From: Flavobacterium sp. N502540
GTDB lineage: Bacteria; Bacteroidota; Bacteroidia; Flavobacteriales; Flavobacteriaceae
Direction of reading: 5' to 3'
NCBI RefSeq assembly: GCF_025947365.1
Contig: NZ_CP110012.1
Location: 4,712,001 to 4,776,000, forward strand
DNA: 64,000 nucleotides
In this document: piece by piece, positions 25,917 through 35,134 of the stretch
Position numbering within the stretch: position 1 is the stretch's first letter
How the letters are laid out: every line of letters starts with the position of its first letter
Position numbers and translations under genes: made by a program
Notes under the pieces: generated by a model
The model's database searches: none
The model's input: the letters and a program-made list of their open reading frames with translations, nothing else
What the model was told of the DNA's origin: nothing

Positions 25917-26471
25917 ATGGAAATTAAAATTAGTACCACAACCATTCTGAAAGTACTACACGTGCTTTCGTGGATTATTTTTGTTGGATTATGTATCGAA
26001 GCCGGAGGAATACTTACCAAAACAATTGCTACGCTAACACTGGATCCTGCTGATGCCGCCAAATTTTGGAGATCGATTGATTTAACTGAAGTGTATCAGT
26101 TCAATCAGAGCCGATACATCACCCTTAGCAGTGTTATCATTATTGTTGCTTTATTAAAAGCAATATTGTTCTACTGCATTATAAAAATTTTCATGAACAA
26201 GGACCTCAACTTTTCGGCGCCCTTCAATAACCTGTTCAGAAATTTTATTCTTACACTGGCTTATTTATCCTTTGGCATTGGTTTCTTTTCTTCCTGGGGA
26301 ATAGAATTGGTAAAGGTTTTGTCCGATAGCGGTCTTAAACTACAAAACATTCAACAATTGCAAATTGCCGGTGCAGATGTCTGGTTGTTTATGGGGGTAA
26401 TATTGCTTGTTGTTGCTTATATCTTCAAAAAAGGAATCGAATTACAAGAAGAAAACGAATTAACAATATAA
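25917..26471 (+). CDS. DUF2975 membrane protein
   Basis: 184 residues, four membrane segments at about residues 12-30, 67-88, 104-126 and 151-170. The opening ILKVLHVLSWIIFVGLCIEA and a later FRNFILTLAYLSFGIGFFS fit DUF2975. Members are usually encoded directly before a YozG-like HTH regulator, and that is so here (3 bp between the stop and the next ATG). The pair behaves like a small membrane-sensor plus repressor module, possibly a stress switch; inference from family context. Confidence 0.88.
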   Translation: MEIKISTTTILKVLHVLSWIIFVGLCIEAGGILTKTIATLTLDPADAAKFWRSIDLTEVYQFNQSRYITLSSVIIIVALLKAILFYCIIKIFMNKDLNFSAPFNNLFRNFILTLAYLSFGIGFFSSWGIELVKVLSDSGLKLQNIQQLQIAGADVWLFMGVILLVVAYIFKKGIELQEENELTI

Positions 26472-26474
26472 ATT

Positions 26475-26678
26475 ATGGCAATCATTGTAAACCTCGATGT
26501 GATGATGGCAAAACGAAAAATGTCATTGAATGAACTTTCCGAGAAAGTAGACCTAACCTTATCCAATCTTTCGATATTGAAAACCGGAAAAGCAAAAGCC
26601 ATAAGATTCAGCACCTTAGAAGCCATTTGTAAAGTACTGGATTGCCAGCCAGGGGATATCCTTGAGTTTAAAGAATAA
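26475..26678 (+). CDS. XRE-family (YozG-like) transcriptional regulator
   Basis: 67 residues, essentially one Cro/C1-type helix-turn-helix: LDVMMAKRKMSLNELSEKV, then LTLSNLSILKTGKAKAIRFS as the recognition region, and CKVLDCQPGDILEF. It starts 3 bp after the DUF2975 stop, so the two are co-translated. A likely autoregulator; the inverted repeat at 25858-25876 is a candidate operator. Confidence 0.92.
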   Translation: MAIIVNLDVMMAKRKMSLNELSEKVDLTLSNLSILKTGKAKAIRFSTLEAICKVLDCQPGDILEFKE

Positions 26679-26813
26679 AAAACACCCTGAGTGGTGAAAA
26701 CTCTTAAGCAATTAGCCTCAAAAAAATCAAGGGAAGATTTATAAATTTTACAAATTTCATCCAAAATTTTGCAACAGGTATATGGCAAAATAAGGTCACC
26801 TTTGCAATTGATT

Positions 26814-27218
26814 ATGAGAAAAGCACTTCTACTACTTCTTTCTGTTTTTTATCTGGTACTGTCGTCAGGCTTTACCACGATAACTCATTTTTGCAAAGGT
26901 GTACCACAAGAAACCAATCTGTTTGGTGATATTCCGGTTGGTAAAGTTTGCCCAAAATGTGTGGCGAAAAAACAACAAAAAAACAAAGACTGCTGTAAAC
27001 ATAAAGCACAGTTTCATAAAGCGACCGAAAAGCTACAACAAACAGCTCCCGGTGACTTAGTTCCTAAATTCTTTGGAATTGCAGTACCTTTTCATTTTTA
27101 CGAAACTGTTTTCAACTCTTATACTTCTAAGGAAAAGAAAACCGAATATTCTTTTTTCCCCTTTATTCCTATTCGGAATAATCCCCTTTATATTTTCTAC
27201 TGCGTTTACCGTATTTGA
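26814..27218 (+). CDS. HYC_CC_PP-like small exported Cys/His protein
   Basis: 134 residues from the ATG at 26814, chosen over 26769 because it opens the signal segment (RKALLLLLSVFYLVLSSGF). The mature part has THFCKG, CPKC, DCCKHKAQFHKA: a set of His/Cys ligands of the type in the Bacteroidota HYC_CC_PP family, which sits beside heavy-metal efflux genes. It precedes the TolC gene by 74 bp and is likely the first gene of the metal-efflux operon. Probably binds metal at the membrane surface; the metal is not known from sequence. Confidence 0.75.
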   Translation: MRKALLLLLSVFYLVLSSGFTTITHFCKGVPQETNLFGDIPVGKVCPKCVAKKQQKNKDCCKHKAQFHKATEKLQQTAPGDLVPKFFGIAVPFHFYETVFNSYTSKEKKTEYSFFPFIPIRNNPLYIFYCVYRI

Positions 27219-27292
27219 TTTTAGACAATTGATCGAACTGTAGCATTTAAAGATGCTATGCGATTTCTATTGTTTAATTTTAAATACATCCT

Positions 27293-28678
27293 ATGAAAAT
27301 GCAATATTTTGCGTTGGCTATGTTCTGTATGGTTTCCGGAAATCTCTGGGCACAAACGGTAACATTATCCAATGCTCTTGAACGCTCTATTCAAAATTTT
27401 GAAAAAATAAAAGCCAAAGAAGCCATCCTCAATGCTTCGAAAGAGAACACTACCTATCAAAAAAGCCAGTACCTACCTGACTTCACCTTAATGGCACAAC
27501 AAAGTTATGGTACGATCAATGCGCAAAACGGTCCTTTGTACAGTTATGGCGGACTGGGCAGTGCTGCGACCTCAATGCCCTTACAAGATCAAAACTGGAA
27601 TGCCGCTTTTGGGTCCTTGTATCTGGCCAATATCAATTGGAATCTTTTCACTTTTGGCAAAATTAAAACACAGGTTGCCATTGCCAAAGCTGACGAAAAT
27701 GTAGCCCAAAAAGATCTGGTACAAGTAAAATTTCAACATCAGGTAAAAGTAGGTGCTGCGTATCTGAACTTACTTGCTGCTCAGCGCATTAAATTTGTGC
27801 AGGACAAAAATCTGGAACGTGCCCAAGTGGTGGAAACTACAACCAAAAGCCGTGCAGAGAGCGGTTTGATTCCGGAGGTCGATTATTCTTTAGCAAAAGC
27901 CGAAGTAGCCAATGCTAAATCGGCTGTGATAAAAGCTTATGATATGGAACTGGATCATTCTAAATCACTTGCTGTAATGTTGGGTGAAGAATATCAGGTG
28001 TATCAACTCGATAGCGTGTTTACTACTAAAACACCTGTTATTCTTTCGGAAGCTGTAACAGAAACAAGTCAACATCCTATACTGGAATGGCGAAAAAGTG
28101 ATATTCTGAAAAATGAGCAGCAGGAAAAATTACAGTCTGCACTGGCTTTACCAAACCTATCTGCTTTTGGAGTCATGCAGGGACGCGGTTCGGGTTTTGA
28201 CTGGAATTATGTACAGGACAATACTGCTTTCTCAAAATCGTATGCCGATGGTGTTGGAATCGATCGCAGCAATTATATCGTTGGAATCAATTTAAGTTGG
28301 AATCTAACCAATATCTATCGTCAATCTTCTAAAAAGCGGGAACAAAAATTTGTTACCCAATCGCTTCAAAACGAATATGAATACATGAATCAGGAATTGA
28401 TTGCCCAGCAAAAACTTGCGAATGACAAACTGAAAAATGCTTTTGAGAATTTTAAAGAAACCAAAACACAGGTAATCGCTGCTACCGACGCTTATCGTCA
28501 ACACACTGCTTTGTATGATAACGGCCTTACCACTATTGTTGATTTAACACAATCTTTCTACACCCTTAACCGTGCAGAGATTGATTATGAAATTGCCCAA
28601 AACAACATTTGGCAAGCCTTATGGATTAAAGCTGCTGCCACAGGCAATCTAAACATTTTACTCAACGCGATACACTAA
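27293..28678 (+). CDS. TolC-family outer-membrane efflux channel
   Basis: 461 residues. Signal peptide ending in NLWAQ (about residue 21). The mature part shows the TolC repeat: two long helical hairpins, each with A-x-x-x-L-x-x-A-x-(N/S) segments (QHQVKVGAAYLNLLAAQRI and KNAFENFKETKTQVIAATDA), and a beta strand region in each half. It should form the outer-membrane exit duct for the RND pump encoded 10 bp downstream and the fusion protein after it. Confidence 0.9.
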   Translation: MKMQYFALAMFCMVSGNLWAQTVTLSNALERSIQNFEKIKAKEAILNASKENTTYQKSQYLPDFTLMAQQSYGTINAQNGPLYSYGGLGSAATSMPLQDQNWNAAFGSLYLANINWNLFTFGKIKTQVAIAKADENVAQKDLVQVKFQHQVKVGAAYLNLLAAQRIKFVQDKNLERAQVVETTTKSRAESGLIPEVDYSLAKAEVANAKSAVIKAYDMELDHSKSLAVMLGEEYQVYQLDSVFTTKTPVILSEAVTETSQHPILEWRKSDILKNEQQEKLQSALALPNLSAFGVMQGRGSGFDWNYVQDNTAFSKSYADGVGIDRSNYIVGINLSWNLTNIYRQSSKKREQKFVTQSLQNEYEYMNQELIAQQKLANDKLKNAFENFKETKTQVIAATDAYRQHTALYDNGLTTIVDLTQSFYTLNRAEIDYEIAQNNIWQALWIKAAATGNLNILLNAIH

Positions 28679-28688
28679 ACCCGGAATT

Positions 28689-31600
28689 ATGAATTTAATA
28701 CGTTTTGCCTTGCGCAGGCCCATCTCTATCATGGTGATGGTGCTGGGGCTTTTATTCTTCGGGATTAAAGCTTCAAAAGAAATAAAGGTCGACATCTTAC
28801 CTGATATGAATCTTCCTGTGGTATACATTGCCCACTCCTTTAATGGTTATACCCCTCAGCAAATGGAAGGTTATTTTACCAAAATGTATGTCAATATGAT
28901 GCTGTTTACGAGCGGTATTGAAAGCATTGAAACCAAAAATACTCAAGGGCTTACCTTAATGAAAATTAATTTTTATGAAGGTACCGATATGGGGCAGGCA
29001 ATTGCCGAAATCAATGCGCTCTCGAATCGTTCACAGGTATTTTTACCACCGGGAGCTCCGCCTCCGTTTATCATTCGGTTTGATGCGTCCTCTCAGCCTG
29101 TTGGTCAGCTGGTCTTTAAAAGTAAAACCAAAACCAACAATGAGCTACAGGATATCGCCAACTTTACGGCACGTCCGTTTCTTATTAAAATACCCGGTTT
29201 AACGACAGCTCCGCCATTTGGAGGAAGTCCGAGAACCATCGAAATCAACATCGATCCGAATAAACTGCGTACCCATCAGCTAACGCCGGAGCAGATTGTG
29301 GAATCGATTAGCCGAAATAACATTACATCACCATCAGGTAATATTTATGTGAATGATATCAACTATCTGACGCCTACAAACAATACTATTAAAGAGGTGG
29401 CCGATTTCGGAAATATTCCAATTTTTAAAAACGGGGTCGATAATGTCTACATCCGTGATGTGGCTACCATAAAAGATGGTGCCGATATTACTACCGGTTA
29501 TGCTCTTATTAATGGTACGAGATCCGTATACATTAACATTGCAAAATCGGGTAATGCTTCTACCTGGGACGTGGTAAAGAATCTTAAAAAAGCGATTCCT
29601 GCCATTCAGAATAATCTACCGGATGATGTTGCGATTTCCTACGAATTCGATCAGTCTGTTTATGTAATCAATGCTGTTAAAAGTTTAATTACAGAAGGTG
29701 TTTTGGGAGCGATGTTAACAGGATTAATGGTGCTTTTATTTTTACGTGATCGAAGAGCCGCTTTAATCGTAGTACTTACCATTCCGATCTCTATTATTTC
29801 GGGAGTATTGTTCCTTAAATTGTTTGGGCAAAGTATCAACATCATGTCGCTATCCGGACTGGCATTAGCGATTGGAATTTTAGTGGATGAGAGTACAGTT
29901 ACGATCGAAAATATTCACCAGCATTTAGCCATGGGCAAAACGAAAGCCAAAGCCATTCTGGACGCCTGTCGTGAAATTGCGTTTCCTAAACTACTGATTT
30001 TGTTATGTATTCTTGCGGTTTTTGCACCTGCCTTCATGATGACCGGTATACCTGGATCATTGTTTATGCCCTTGGCTCTGGCTATTGGTTTTTCTATGTT
30101 GCTGTCTTTTATGCTGTCACAAACGTTTGTGCCTGTAATGGCCAACTGGTTAATGAAAGACAAAGAAAACCATGAGCATATCGAAGATAAATTCGATGGA
30201 TTCAAAAATCGTTTTGTACAGTTTTTACAATCGATAATGAGTAAACGCAAACCAATTTTAATTGTCAGTTTTATTTTGGTTACCGTTGGAGCATTTTTAA
30301 TGTACAACAGTACCGGTAAAGACGTATTGCCGACTGTAAATTCAAGTCAGTTTCAGGTACGTATTAAAGCGCCGGAAGGTACCCGTATCGAAAAAACGGA
30401 ACTCAAAATAAAGCAGGTTTTAGGCGAACTGGAAACTATTATTGGTAAAGATCATATTGCCATATCGTCGGTATTTATTGGTCAGCATCCCTCCTCTTTT
30501 GCAGTGAGTCCAATTTATTTGTACAATGCAGGTCCGCATGAAGCCTTGATGCAGATTGCCTTAAAAGATTTTGACGGAAATACCAATGAGCTGAAAGAAA
30601 TCATCCGCAAGCACATGAAGGAAAAGATGCCCGAACTGCATTTCTCTTTCGAGCCTATCGAACTTACAGAGAAGATTCTGAGCCAGGGAACCAATACTCC
30701 GATTGAGGTTCGCTTTTCGGGAATGATGAAAAAAATGAACGTGATGTATGCCAATAAACTTTTGGCCAAGCTAAAAGAAATTGATTATTTAAGAGATCAG
30801 CAAATTCCGCAATCCTTAAACTATCCGGCATACGAAATAAATATCGATCGAATAAGAGCGGCACAACTGGGTATCGACGCACAGGATATCGCTCGCTCTT
30901 TGGTTCCTATAACGGCCTCTTCACGCTACACCAGTAAGAACATGTGGGTTGGCGGAATGATGGGAATTGCCTACGATGTACAGGTACAAACACCACAAAA
31001 CATTTTAAACAGCAAAGATGAGTTGATGAATGTTCCGTTAGGAAAAAACTCAGACCGACCTGTTCTGGGTGATGTAGCGACAATTACTCCCACAAAAGTA
31101 TTGGGTGAAAGTTATAATCTGGGAACCATGGGTTACACACCGGTAACGGCAAACATTCATAATACTGATTTAGGAAAAGCACAGAAAGACGTACAGGCTG
31201 CTATCGATTCGCTTGGTGAATTGCCTAAAGGGGTCAATATTCAGGTATCCGGAATGGTTCCGGTGCTCGAGGAAACCATGAATAGTCTGGCAACAGGTTT
31301 ACTAATTGCAGTTATTGTTATTTTCTTAATGCTGACGGCAAATTTTCAATCGTTTAAAGTGTCCTTAGTGATTCTGACTACTGTTCCTTTTGTAATTCTG
31401 GGTTCATTGATTTTAATGAAACTAACGGGTTCTACCCTGAATTTACAATCTTATATGGGAATTATTATGTCTGTCGGAGTTTCTATTGCGAATGCCGTTT
31501 TGCTGATTAGTAATGCTGAGTCTCTGCGTTTAGAAAATGGCGATGCCCTTAGTTCAGCTATTCAGGCAGCCGCTTTGCGTATACGTCCTATCATTATGAC

Positions 31601-31835
31601 CACACTGGCTATGATTGCGGGTATGCTTCCAATGGCTATCGGACACGGCGAAGGCGGTGATCAGGTGGCACCATTAGGAAGAGCTGTAATTGGCGGACTA
31701 ATTGCGTCTTCCTTTAGTGTATTGATCCTATTGCCTCTGGTATTTGTGTGGATACAAAACAAAACCACTACCCAATCACCATCCTTAGATCCTGAAGACG
31801 AAAACAGTATTCATTTTATAACGTTAGAAAAATAA
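28689..31835 (+). CDS. RND efflux permease
   Basis: 1048 residues, full length for AcrB/CusA-type pumps. N-terminal segment RFALRRPISIMVMVLGLLFF, two large periplasmic loops, and twelve membrane segments in two halves. The fourth-helix region reads GLALAIGILVDESTVTIENI; the second half has GIIMSVGVSIANAVLLISNA and RPIIMTTLAMIAGMLPMAIG. Asp and Glu in LVDESTVTIEN are the likely proton relay. Substrate cannot be read from this alone, but the neighbours (Cys-rich exported protein, Met-rich fusion protein, YHS-like lipoprotein, CopZ/CopA) point to a metal. It lies in a tight operon, 3 bp before the fusion-protein start. Confidence 0.93.
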   Translation: MNLIRFALRRPISIMVMVLGLLFFGIKASKEIKVDILPDMNLPVVYIAHSFNGYTPQQMEGYFTKMYVNMMLFTSGIESIETKNTQGLTLMKINFYEGTDMGQAIAEINALSNRSQVFLPPGAPPPFIIRFDASSQPVGQLVFKSKTKTNNELQDIANFTARPFLIKIPGLTTAPPFGGSPRTIEINIDPNKLRTHQLTPEQIVESISRNNITSPSGNIYVNDINYLTPTNNTIKEVADFGNIPIFKNGVDNVYIRDVATIKDGADITTGYALINGTRSVYINIAKSGNASTWDVVKNLKKAIPAIQNNLPDDVAISYEFDQSVYVINAVKSLITEGVLGAMLTGLMVLLFLRDRRAALIVVLTIPISIISGVLFLKLFGQSINIMSLSGLALAIGILVDESTVTIENIHQHLAMGKTKAKAILDACREIAFPKLLILLCILAVFAPAFMMTGIPGSLFMPLALAIGFSMLLSFMLSQTFVPVMANWLMKDKENHEHIEDKFDGFKNRFVQFLQSIMSKRKPILIVSFILVTVGAFLMYNSTGKDVLPTVNSSQFQVRIKAPEGTRIEKTELKIKQVLGELETIIGKDHIAISSVFIGQHPSSFAVSPIYLYNAGPHEALMQIALKDFDGNTNELKEIIRKHMKEKMPELHFSFEPIELTEKILSQGTNTPIEVRFSGMMKKMNVMYANKLLAKLKEIDYLRDQQIPQSLNYPAYEINIDRIRAAQLGIDAQDIARSLVPITASSRYTSKNMWVGGMMGIAYDVQVQTPQNILNSKDELMNVPLGKNSDRPVLGDVATITPTKVLGESYNLGTMGYTPVTANIHNTDLGKAQKDVQAAIDSLGELPKGVNIQVSGMVPVLEETMNSLATGLLIAVIVIFLMLTANFQSFKVSLVILTTVPFVILGSLILMKLTGSTLNLQSYMGIIMSVGVSIANAVLLISNAESLRLENGDALSSAIQAAALRIRPIIMTTLAMIAGMLPMAIGHGEGGDQVAPLGRAVIGGLIASSFSVLILLPLVFVWIQNKTTTQSPSLDPEDENSIHFITLEK

Positions 31836-31838
31836 ACC

Positions 31839-32927
31839 ATGAAATTAATCTATTATATCCTTATCGGAATTGCAGTTGCATCTTGTAATTCAGAAAACAA
31901 AAAAGAAGAGAAACCGGCAGCCATGCCCATGATGATGATGCAGAATTTTGAAACGGTTTCTCTGAAAAAGAGCAATCCGCTGGTTCCTCTGAAACTTGCC
32001 GGAGAATTGGTTTCCGACAAAGAAACGGCCATCTATGCCAAAGTAAACAGCTACGTAAAAAAACTGTATGTCGACATAGGTTCTCCTGTAACTGTCGGAC
32101 AGATCATCATGGTTTTGGAAGCACCCGAGATTCAGGCGCAGCTGGCAGCGGCAAAATCCAAATGGAAAGCACAGGAAGCCATTTACATTGCTACCAAATC
32201 GAATTATGACCGAATGTTTAAAGCCAATGAAACCAAAGGCGCTATTGCGAAGGATGCCTTAGACCAGATCACAGCCAGAAAACTATCCGACCAGTCACAA
32301 CTAGAAGCTGCAAAATCTGCTTATCAGGAAATACAGGCCATGAATGATTATCTGATCATCCGGGCACCTTTTAACGGAATTGTTGCCGAAAGAAATGTAG
32401 ATCCGGGCTCTTATGTAGGTCCAATGGGCAAAGGTTCCGACAAACCTTTACTGGTACTTCAGGACAATAAAAAACTGCGCGTTTCACTTTCTATTCCGGA
32501 GGCCAATACTCCCTATTTAAACTTAGGCGATTCAATACATTTTAAAGTAAGCTCGCTTCCGCAGAAAAAGTATATGGCTAAAATTTCGCGTAAATCGGGA
32601 GTTTTAGATTTCAAATTACGTTCAGAGCGCATAGAAGCCGATATTATGAAAATACATCCCGAACTGAAGCCTTTGATGGTGGTGGAAGCAATGCTTTCGT
32701 TACAAGCCAGTGAAGCTACCTTTTTTATTCCCAAAACTGCCTTAGTAGAAAGTAATATGGGAATGTACATTATTCAGGTGATCGGGGGGAAAACCAAAAA
32801 CATTCCCGTTGCGAAAGGACGTGCGCTGATGGATCAGATTGAAGTGTTTGGTGCACTAAAGGAAGGCGACAACATTTTAATGAAAGCCACTGAAGAAATA
32901 ACAGAAGGAACAAAAATTAAAAAATAA
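31839..32927 (+). CDS. RND membrane-fusion lipoprotein, Met-rich N-terminus
   Basis: 362 residues. Lipoprotein signal MKLIYYILIGIAVASC (Cys16), then a methionine cluster AAMPMMMMQNF at about residues 28-38, a known style of Cu(I)/Ag(I) ligand in CusB-type proteins. The lipoyl-like hybrid motif (KVNSYVKKLYVDIGSPVTVG), the coiled-coil hairpin (about 100-160), and the beta-barrel domain (FNGIVAERNVDPGSYVG, IPKTALVESN) follow in the expected order. It links the inner-membrane pump to the TolC duct in the periplasm. Metal specificity is inference. Confidence 0.9.
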   Translation: MKLIYYILIGIAVASCNSENKKEEKPAAMPMMMMQNFETVSLKKSNPLVPLKLAGELVSDKETAIYAKVNSYVKKLYVDIGSPVTVGQIIMVLEAPEIQAQLAAAKSKWKAQEAIYIATKSNYDRMFKANETKGAIAKDALDQITARKLSDQSQLEAAKSAYQEIQAMNDYLIIRAPFNGIVAERNVDPGSYVGPMGKGSDKPLLVLQDNKKLRVSLSIPEANTPYLNLGDSIHFKVSSLPQKKYMAKISRKSGVLDFKLRSERIEADIMKIHPELKPLMVVEAMLSLQASEATFFIPKTALVESNMGMYIIQVIGGKTKNIPVAKGRALMDQIEVFGALKEGDNILMKATEEITEGTKIKK

Positions 32928-32931
32928 AACA

Positions 32932-33366
32932 ATGAAAATACTTGGCCGCTATTTCCTTATTGCCGCAATGGCTGTAGTAATGATCTCGTGTAAAGATCAG
33001 GAAAACAAACCGCAGAATGAGGTATCAGACCAAAAGGAACTAACTGTAAAAGATAGTAATATTGCATCAAAAGGAACTCCTGTGCCCAATGATGAAGTTT
33101 GTATGGTAAATGATCTGCACATGGGTAAAAAACAAATAGAAGTTCCGTTTGACGGAAAAATGTATTATGGCTGCTGCAACATGTGCGTAGAACGTATCCC
33201 AAGCGATGAAAGTGTCCGTCAGGCAATTGATCCACATACCGGAGCAAAAGTTGACAAAGCTTCGGCATATATCGTTTCACTGAACAAACAGGGAAATGTA
33301 GCTTACTTTGAATCCGAAAAGAATTATCATAATTTCATTCAGGCCAACGAAGAACTGAAAAAATAA
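32932..33366 (+). CDS. YHS/TRASH-like metal-binding lipoprotein
   Basis: 144 residues. Lipoprotein signal ending VMISC (Cys20), then a Lys/Asn/Thr linker. The domain has VCMVND, a following YYGCCNMCVERIP, and later Tyr/Phe-rich SAYIVSLNKQGNVAYF: a Cys pair and Cys-x-x-Cys in YHS/TRASH/NosL-type arrangement used for Cu or other soft metals. Four base pairs after the fusion-protein gene, so it is part of the efflux operon and could be a periplasmic metal donor. Followed by a strong terminator. Confidence 0.8.
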   Translation: MKILGRYFLIAAMAVVMISCKDQENKPQNEVSDQKELTVKDSNIASKGTPVPNDEVCMVNDLHMGKKQIEVPFDGKMYYGCCNMCVERIPSDESVRQAIDPHTGAKVDKASAYIVSLNKQGNVAYFESEKNYHNFIQANEELKK

Positions 33367-33407
33367 ACTCTGAAAAAACAGATTCACTTTTCGAGTGAGC
33401 GTACCAA

Positions 33408-33448
33408 AAGGGCTGTCCGAATTATCACCGGACAGCCCTTGCTTTTTT
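33408..33448 (+). terminator. Rho-independent terminator of the efflux operon
   Basis: AAGGGCTGTCCG (33408-33419) pairs perfectly with CGGACAGCCCTT (33429-33440) around 9 nt, followed by a run of six T from 33443. Ends the operon that starts near 26814. Confidence 0.92.
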
Positions 33449-33687
33449 AAGCTAAAAATTACTTTACTATTTTTCTTAAAACAAAAAAATAGTTTTTTCT
33501 AAAATCTAATATCAAAATTTAATATCTATTCAATTAATCGAGAACATAAATTAATAAAATACAAGTTATTAAAATACTTTATTTTAACGATTAATTCAAC
33601 TAAAAATCACCCTGTTTTTATTAGTAATCAACCATATACACGATAATCATTACTATCTTTTACTTAAAGTATTACTTTTAAAAAAAT

Positions 33688-33710
33688 AAGCCCGATAAAA
33701 CATCGGGCTT
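33688..33710 (-). terminator. Terminator of the CopZ-like gene
   Basis: AAGCCCGAT (33688-33696) pairs with ATCGGGCTT (33702-33710) around 5 nt; on the minus strand it is followed by a long T-run (plus-strand A-run at 33679-33686). Ends the gene at 33781-34002. Confidence 0.85.
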
Positions 33711-33780
33711 ACTTTCAATTCGGTAACGATAAGCATTAACTTTTGTTTAAAATCTGTAATCCAACAGAAGTCTTAAAGGA

Positions 33781-34002
33781 TTAAATTTCTAAAGGTTCTG
33801 CTTTAAATCCTTTCGCTTTAATAATTGCAATTATTTCTTCGGCAGTAGCACCATCCGATTGAACGGTAAGTATTTTATCTGCATTAGTAGTGTCTACATT
33901 CCATTCACATATCCCTGCTGCATTGTCCAGGTCTGATTGTACTTTAGAAACACATCCACCGCAGTTCAGGTTTGTTTTAAATTGAAAATCTTGCTTTTCC
34001 AT
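33781..34002 (-). CDS. CopZ-like HMA-domain copper chaperone
   Basis: 73 residues, one heavy-metal-associated ferredoxin-like domain with the metal site NCGGCVSKV (CxxC at Cys14 and Cys17) and a conserved AKGFKAE near the end. Cytosolic soft-metal chaperone of the CopZ type, most likely handing Cu(I) to the P-type ATPase CopA encoded about 1.1 kb away on the same strand. The intervening DNA is the repeat field, so they are separate transcripts. Confidence 0.88.
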   Translation of the reverse strand: MEKQDFQFKTNLNCGGCVSKVQSDLDNAAGICEWNVDTTNADKILTVQSDGATAEEIIAIIKAKGFKAEPLEI

Positions 34003-34247
34003 TATGTTGATGTTTTAATTGTTATTTTATACTACAAATTTCCGTCAATTAAACCGTAATCCTTATACACTATTCTGTATTAGATTTATGAAATTTACTG
34101 ATTGCAGTATCTTGTTTTACTTAATTCATTCATTCAAATTGCCAGTTGGCAGGTATAAAAAAAAAAACACGCGGATTAAACCGATTCGCCAGGCGAAAAC
34201 ACAGATCAGAACAGATTTTTTTATTTACAGGCGTGGAAATTGCTATT

Positions 34248-34324
34248 GCCCTTTCAGGGCGGTATTTACTTTAATTTAACACATAGTGCTTCGCACTATG
34301 CTGATGCTTTTGCTCTTTCAGAGC
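34248..34324. repeat. REP-like hairpin trio, second locus
   Basis: GCCCTTTCAGGGC (34248-34260), CATAGTGC-TTC-GCACTATG (34282-34300) and GCTCTTTCAGAGC (34312-34324) occur in the same order as at 17138-17215, with similar spacing. The last hairpin is the start of the first unit in the tandem array. Confidence 0.75.
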
Positions 34325-34903
34325 AATACTCCTCATACTACTCTATTAATTATAGATAAGAAGGTTTCTTTCTTTAAATATTCTCTTTATCACAGACTGC
34401 GTTAGGGATGAAAGCACCTTGCTGATGCTTTTGCTCTTTCAGAGCAATACCCCTCATAATACTCTATAAATTATAGATAAGAGGGTTTCTTTTCCTTAAA
34501 TATTCCTTCTATCGCAGACTGCGTTAGGGATGAAAGCACCATGCTGATGCTTTTGCTCTCTCAAAACAATACTCCTCACACTACTCTATAAATTATAGAT
34601 AAGAAGGTTTCTTTCTTTAAATATTCTCTTTATCACAAAATGCGTTAGGGATGAAAGCATCTTGCTGATGCTTTTGCTCTCTCAAAACAATACTCCTCAT
34701 AATACTCTATTAATTATAGCTAAGAAGGTTTCTTTCTTTAAATATTCTCTTTATCACAGAATGCGTTAGGGATAAAAGCACCATACTGATGCTTTTACTC
34801 TTTCAGAGCAATACTCTTCATAATACTCTAATAAATTATAGATAAGAAGGCTGTTTTCTTTTTAAATATTCTCTTTATCGTAGACAGCGTTAGGGATGAA
34901 AGC
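34300..34903. repeat. Tandem array, five units of about 121 bp
   Basis: Units start at GCTGATGC near 34300, 34421, 34543, 34664 and 34785 (ACTGATGC in the last). Each carries a GCTCTTTCAGAGC-derived hairpin, an ACTCTATAAATTATAG-type AT segment, GGTTTCTTTC, TTAAATATTC and ends with GCGTTAGGGATGAAAGC. Units 3 and 4 have a broken hairpin (GCTCTCTCAAAAC). Internal divergence suggests the array is not recent. Confidence 0.85.
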
Positions 34904-34996
34904 GGTATCCTTTTGTGATTCCTGTTATTTTTATGCCAGACAAAAAATCTCTATCGCAAAAGATTTAGCGGACAGCCCGACCCGGAGGGGAACGCC
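34887..34996. repeat. Folded intergenic element GCGTTAGGG...AACGCC
   Basis: Starts with GCGTTAGGGATGAAAGCGG and ends with GCCCGACCCGGAGGGGAACGC; the outermost GCGTT pairs with AACGC. Elements of this type are spread through intergenic regions of Flavobacterium genomes in my memory. The 121 bp units each carry only its left end, so the array probably grew by duplication next to this element. Confidence 0.6.
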
Positions 34997-35082
34997 ATAA
35001 TAATTAACCAGAAATCTGAATTAATTAGTCTGATGCCTTTTCCAGGGATTAAAATGATTTCAGTCAAATGATGTACCTATAA

Positions 35083-35116
35083 AAACGGCGGCCCATAATC
35101 TTTGGAACCGCCGTTT
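35083..35116 (-). terminator. Terminator of copA
   Basis: AAACGGCGG (35083-35091) pairs with CCGCCGTTT (35108-35116) around a 16 nt loop; on the minus strand it is followed by TTTTTAT. Lies 19 bp after the copA stop. Confidence 0.85.
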
Positions 35117-35134
35117 GACAAACGCATCAAGAGT

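Larger units (their letters stand above)
33367..33780. other. Intergenic region between convergent genes
   Basis: Holds the two terminators listed here (33408-33448 plus strand, 33688-33710 minus strand); the AT-rich stretch between them shows no gene. Confidence 0.6.
34003..35134. other. 1.1 kb repeat-filled intergenic region
   Basis: No gene. Contains a REP-like hairpin trio (34248-34324), five tandem ~121 bp copies (34300-34903) and a folded intergenic element (34887-34996). Before these, 34174-34220 has a CGCGGATTAAACCGATTCGC-type stretch and an ACAGATTTTTTT stretch, old-looking repeat debris also echoed near 62750. Confidence 0.65.

Noticed and set aside
34019..34279. 86-codon plus-strand frame overlapping the repeat field
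   Set aside because: Runs through repeat debris and a REP-like hairpin, so it is not a conserved coding frame.
34300..34903. Considered as a CRISPR array because of regular spacing
   Set aside because: Whole 121 bp units repeat, with no short repeat/unique spacer pattern and no cas genes.
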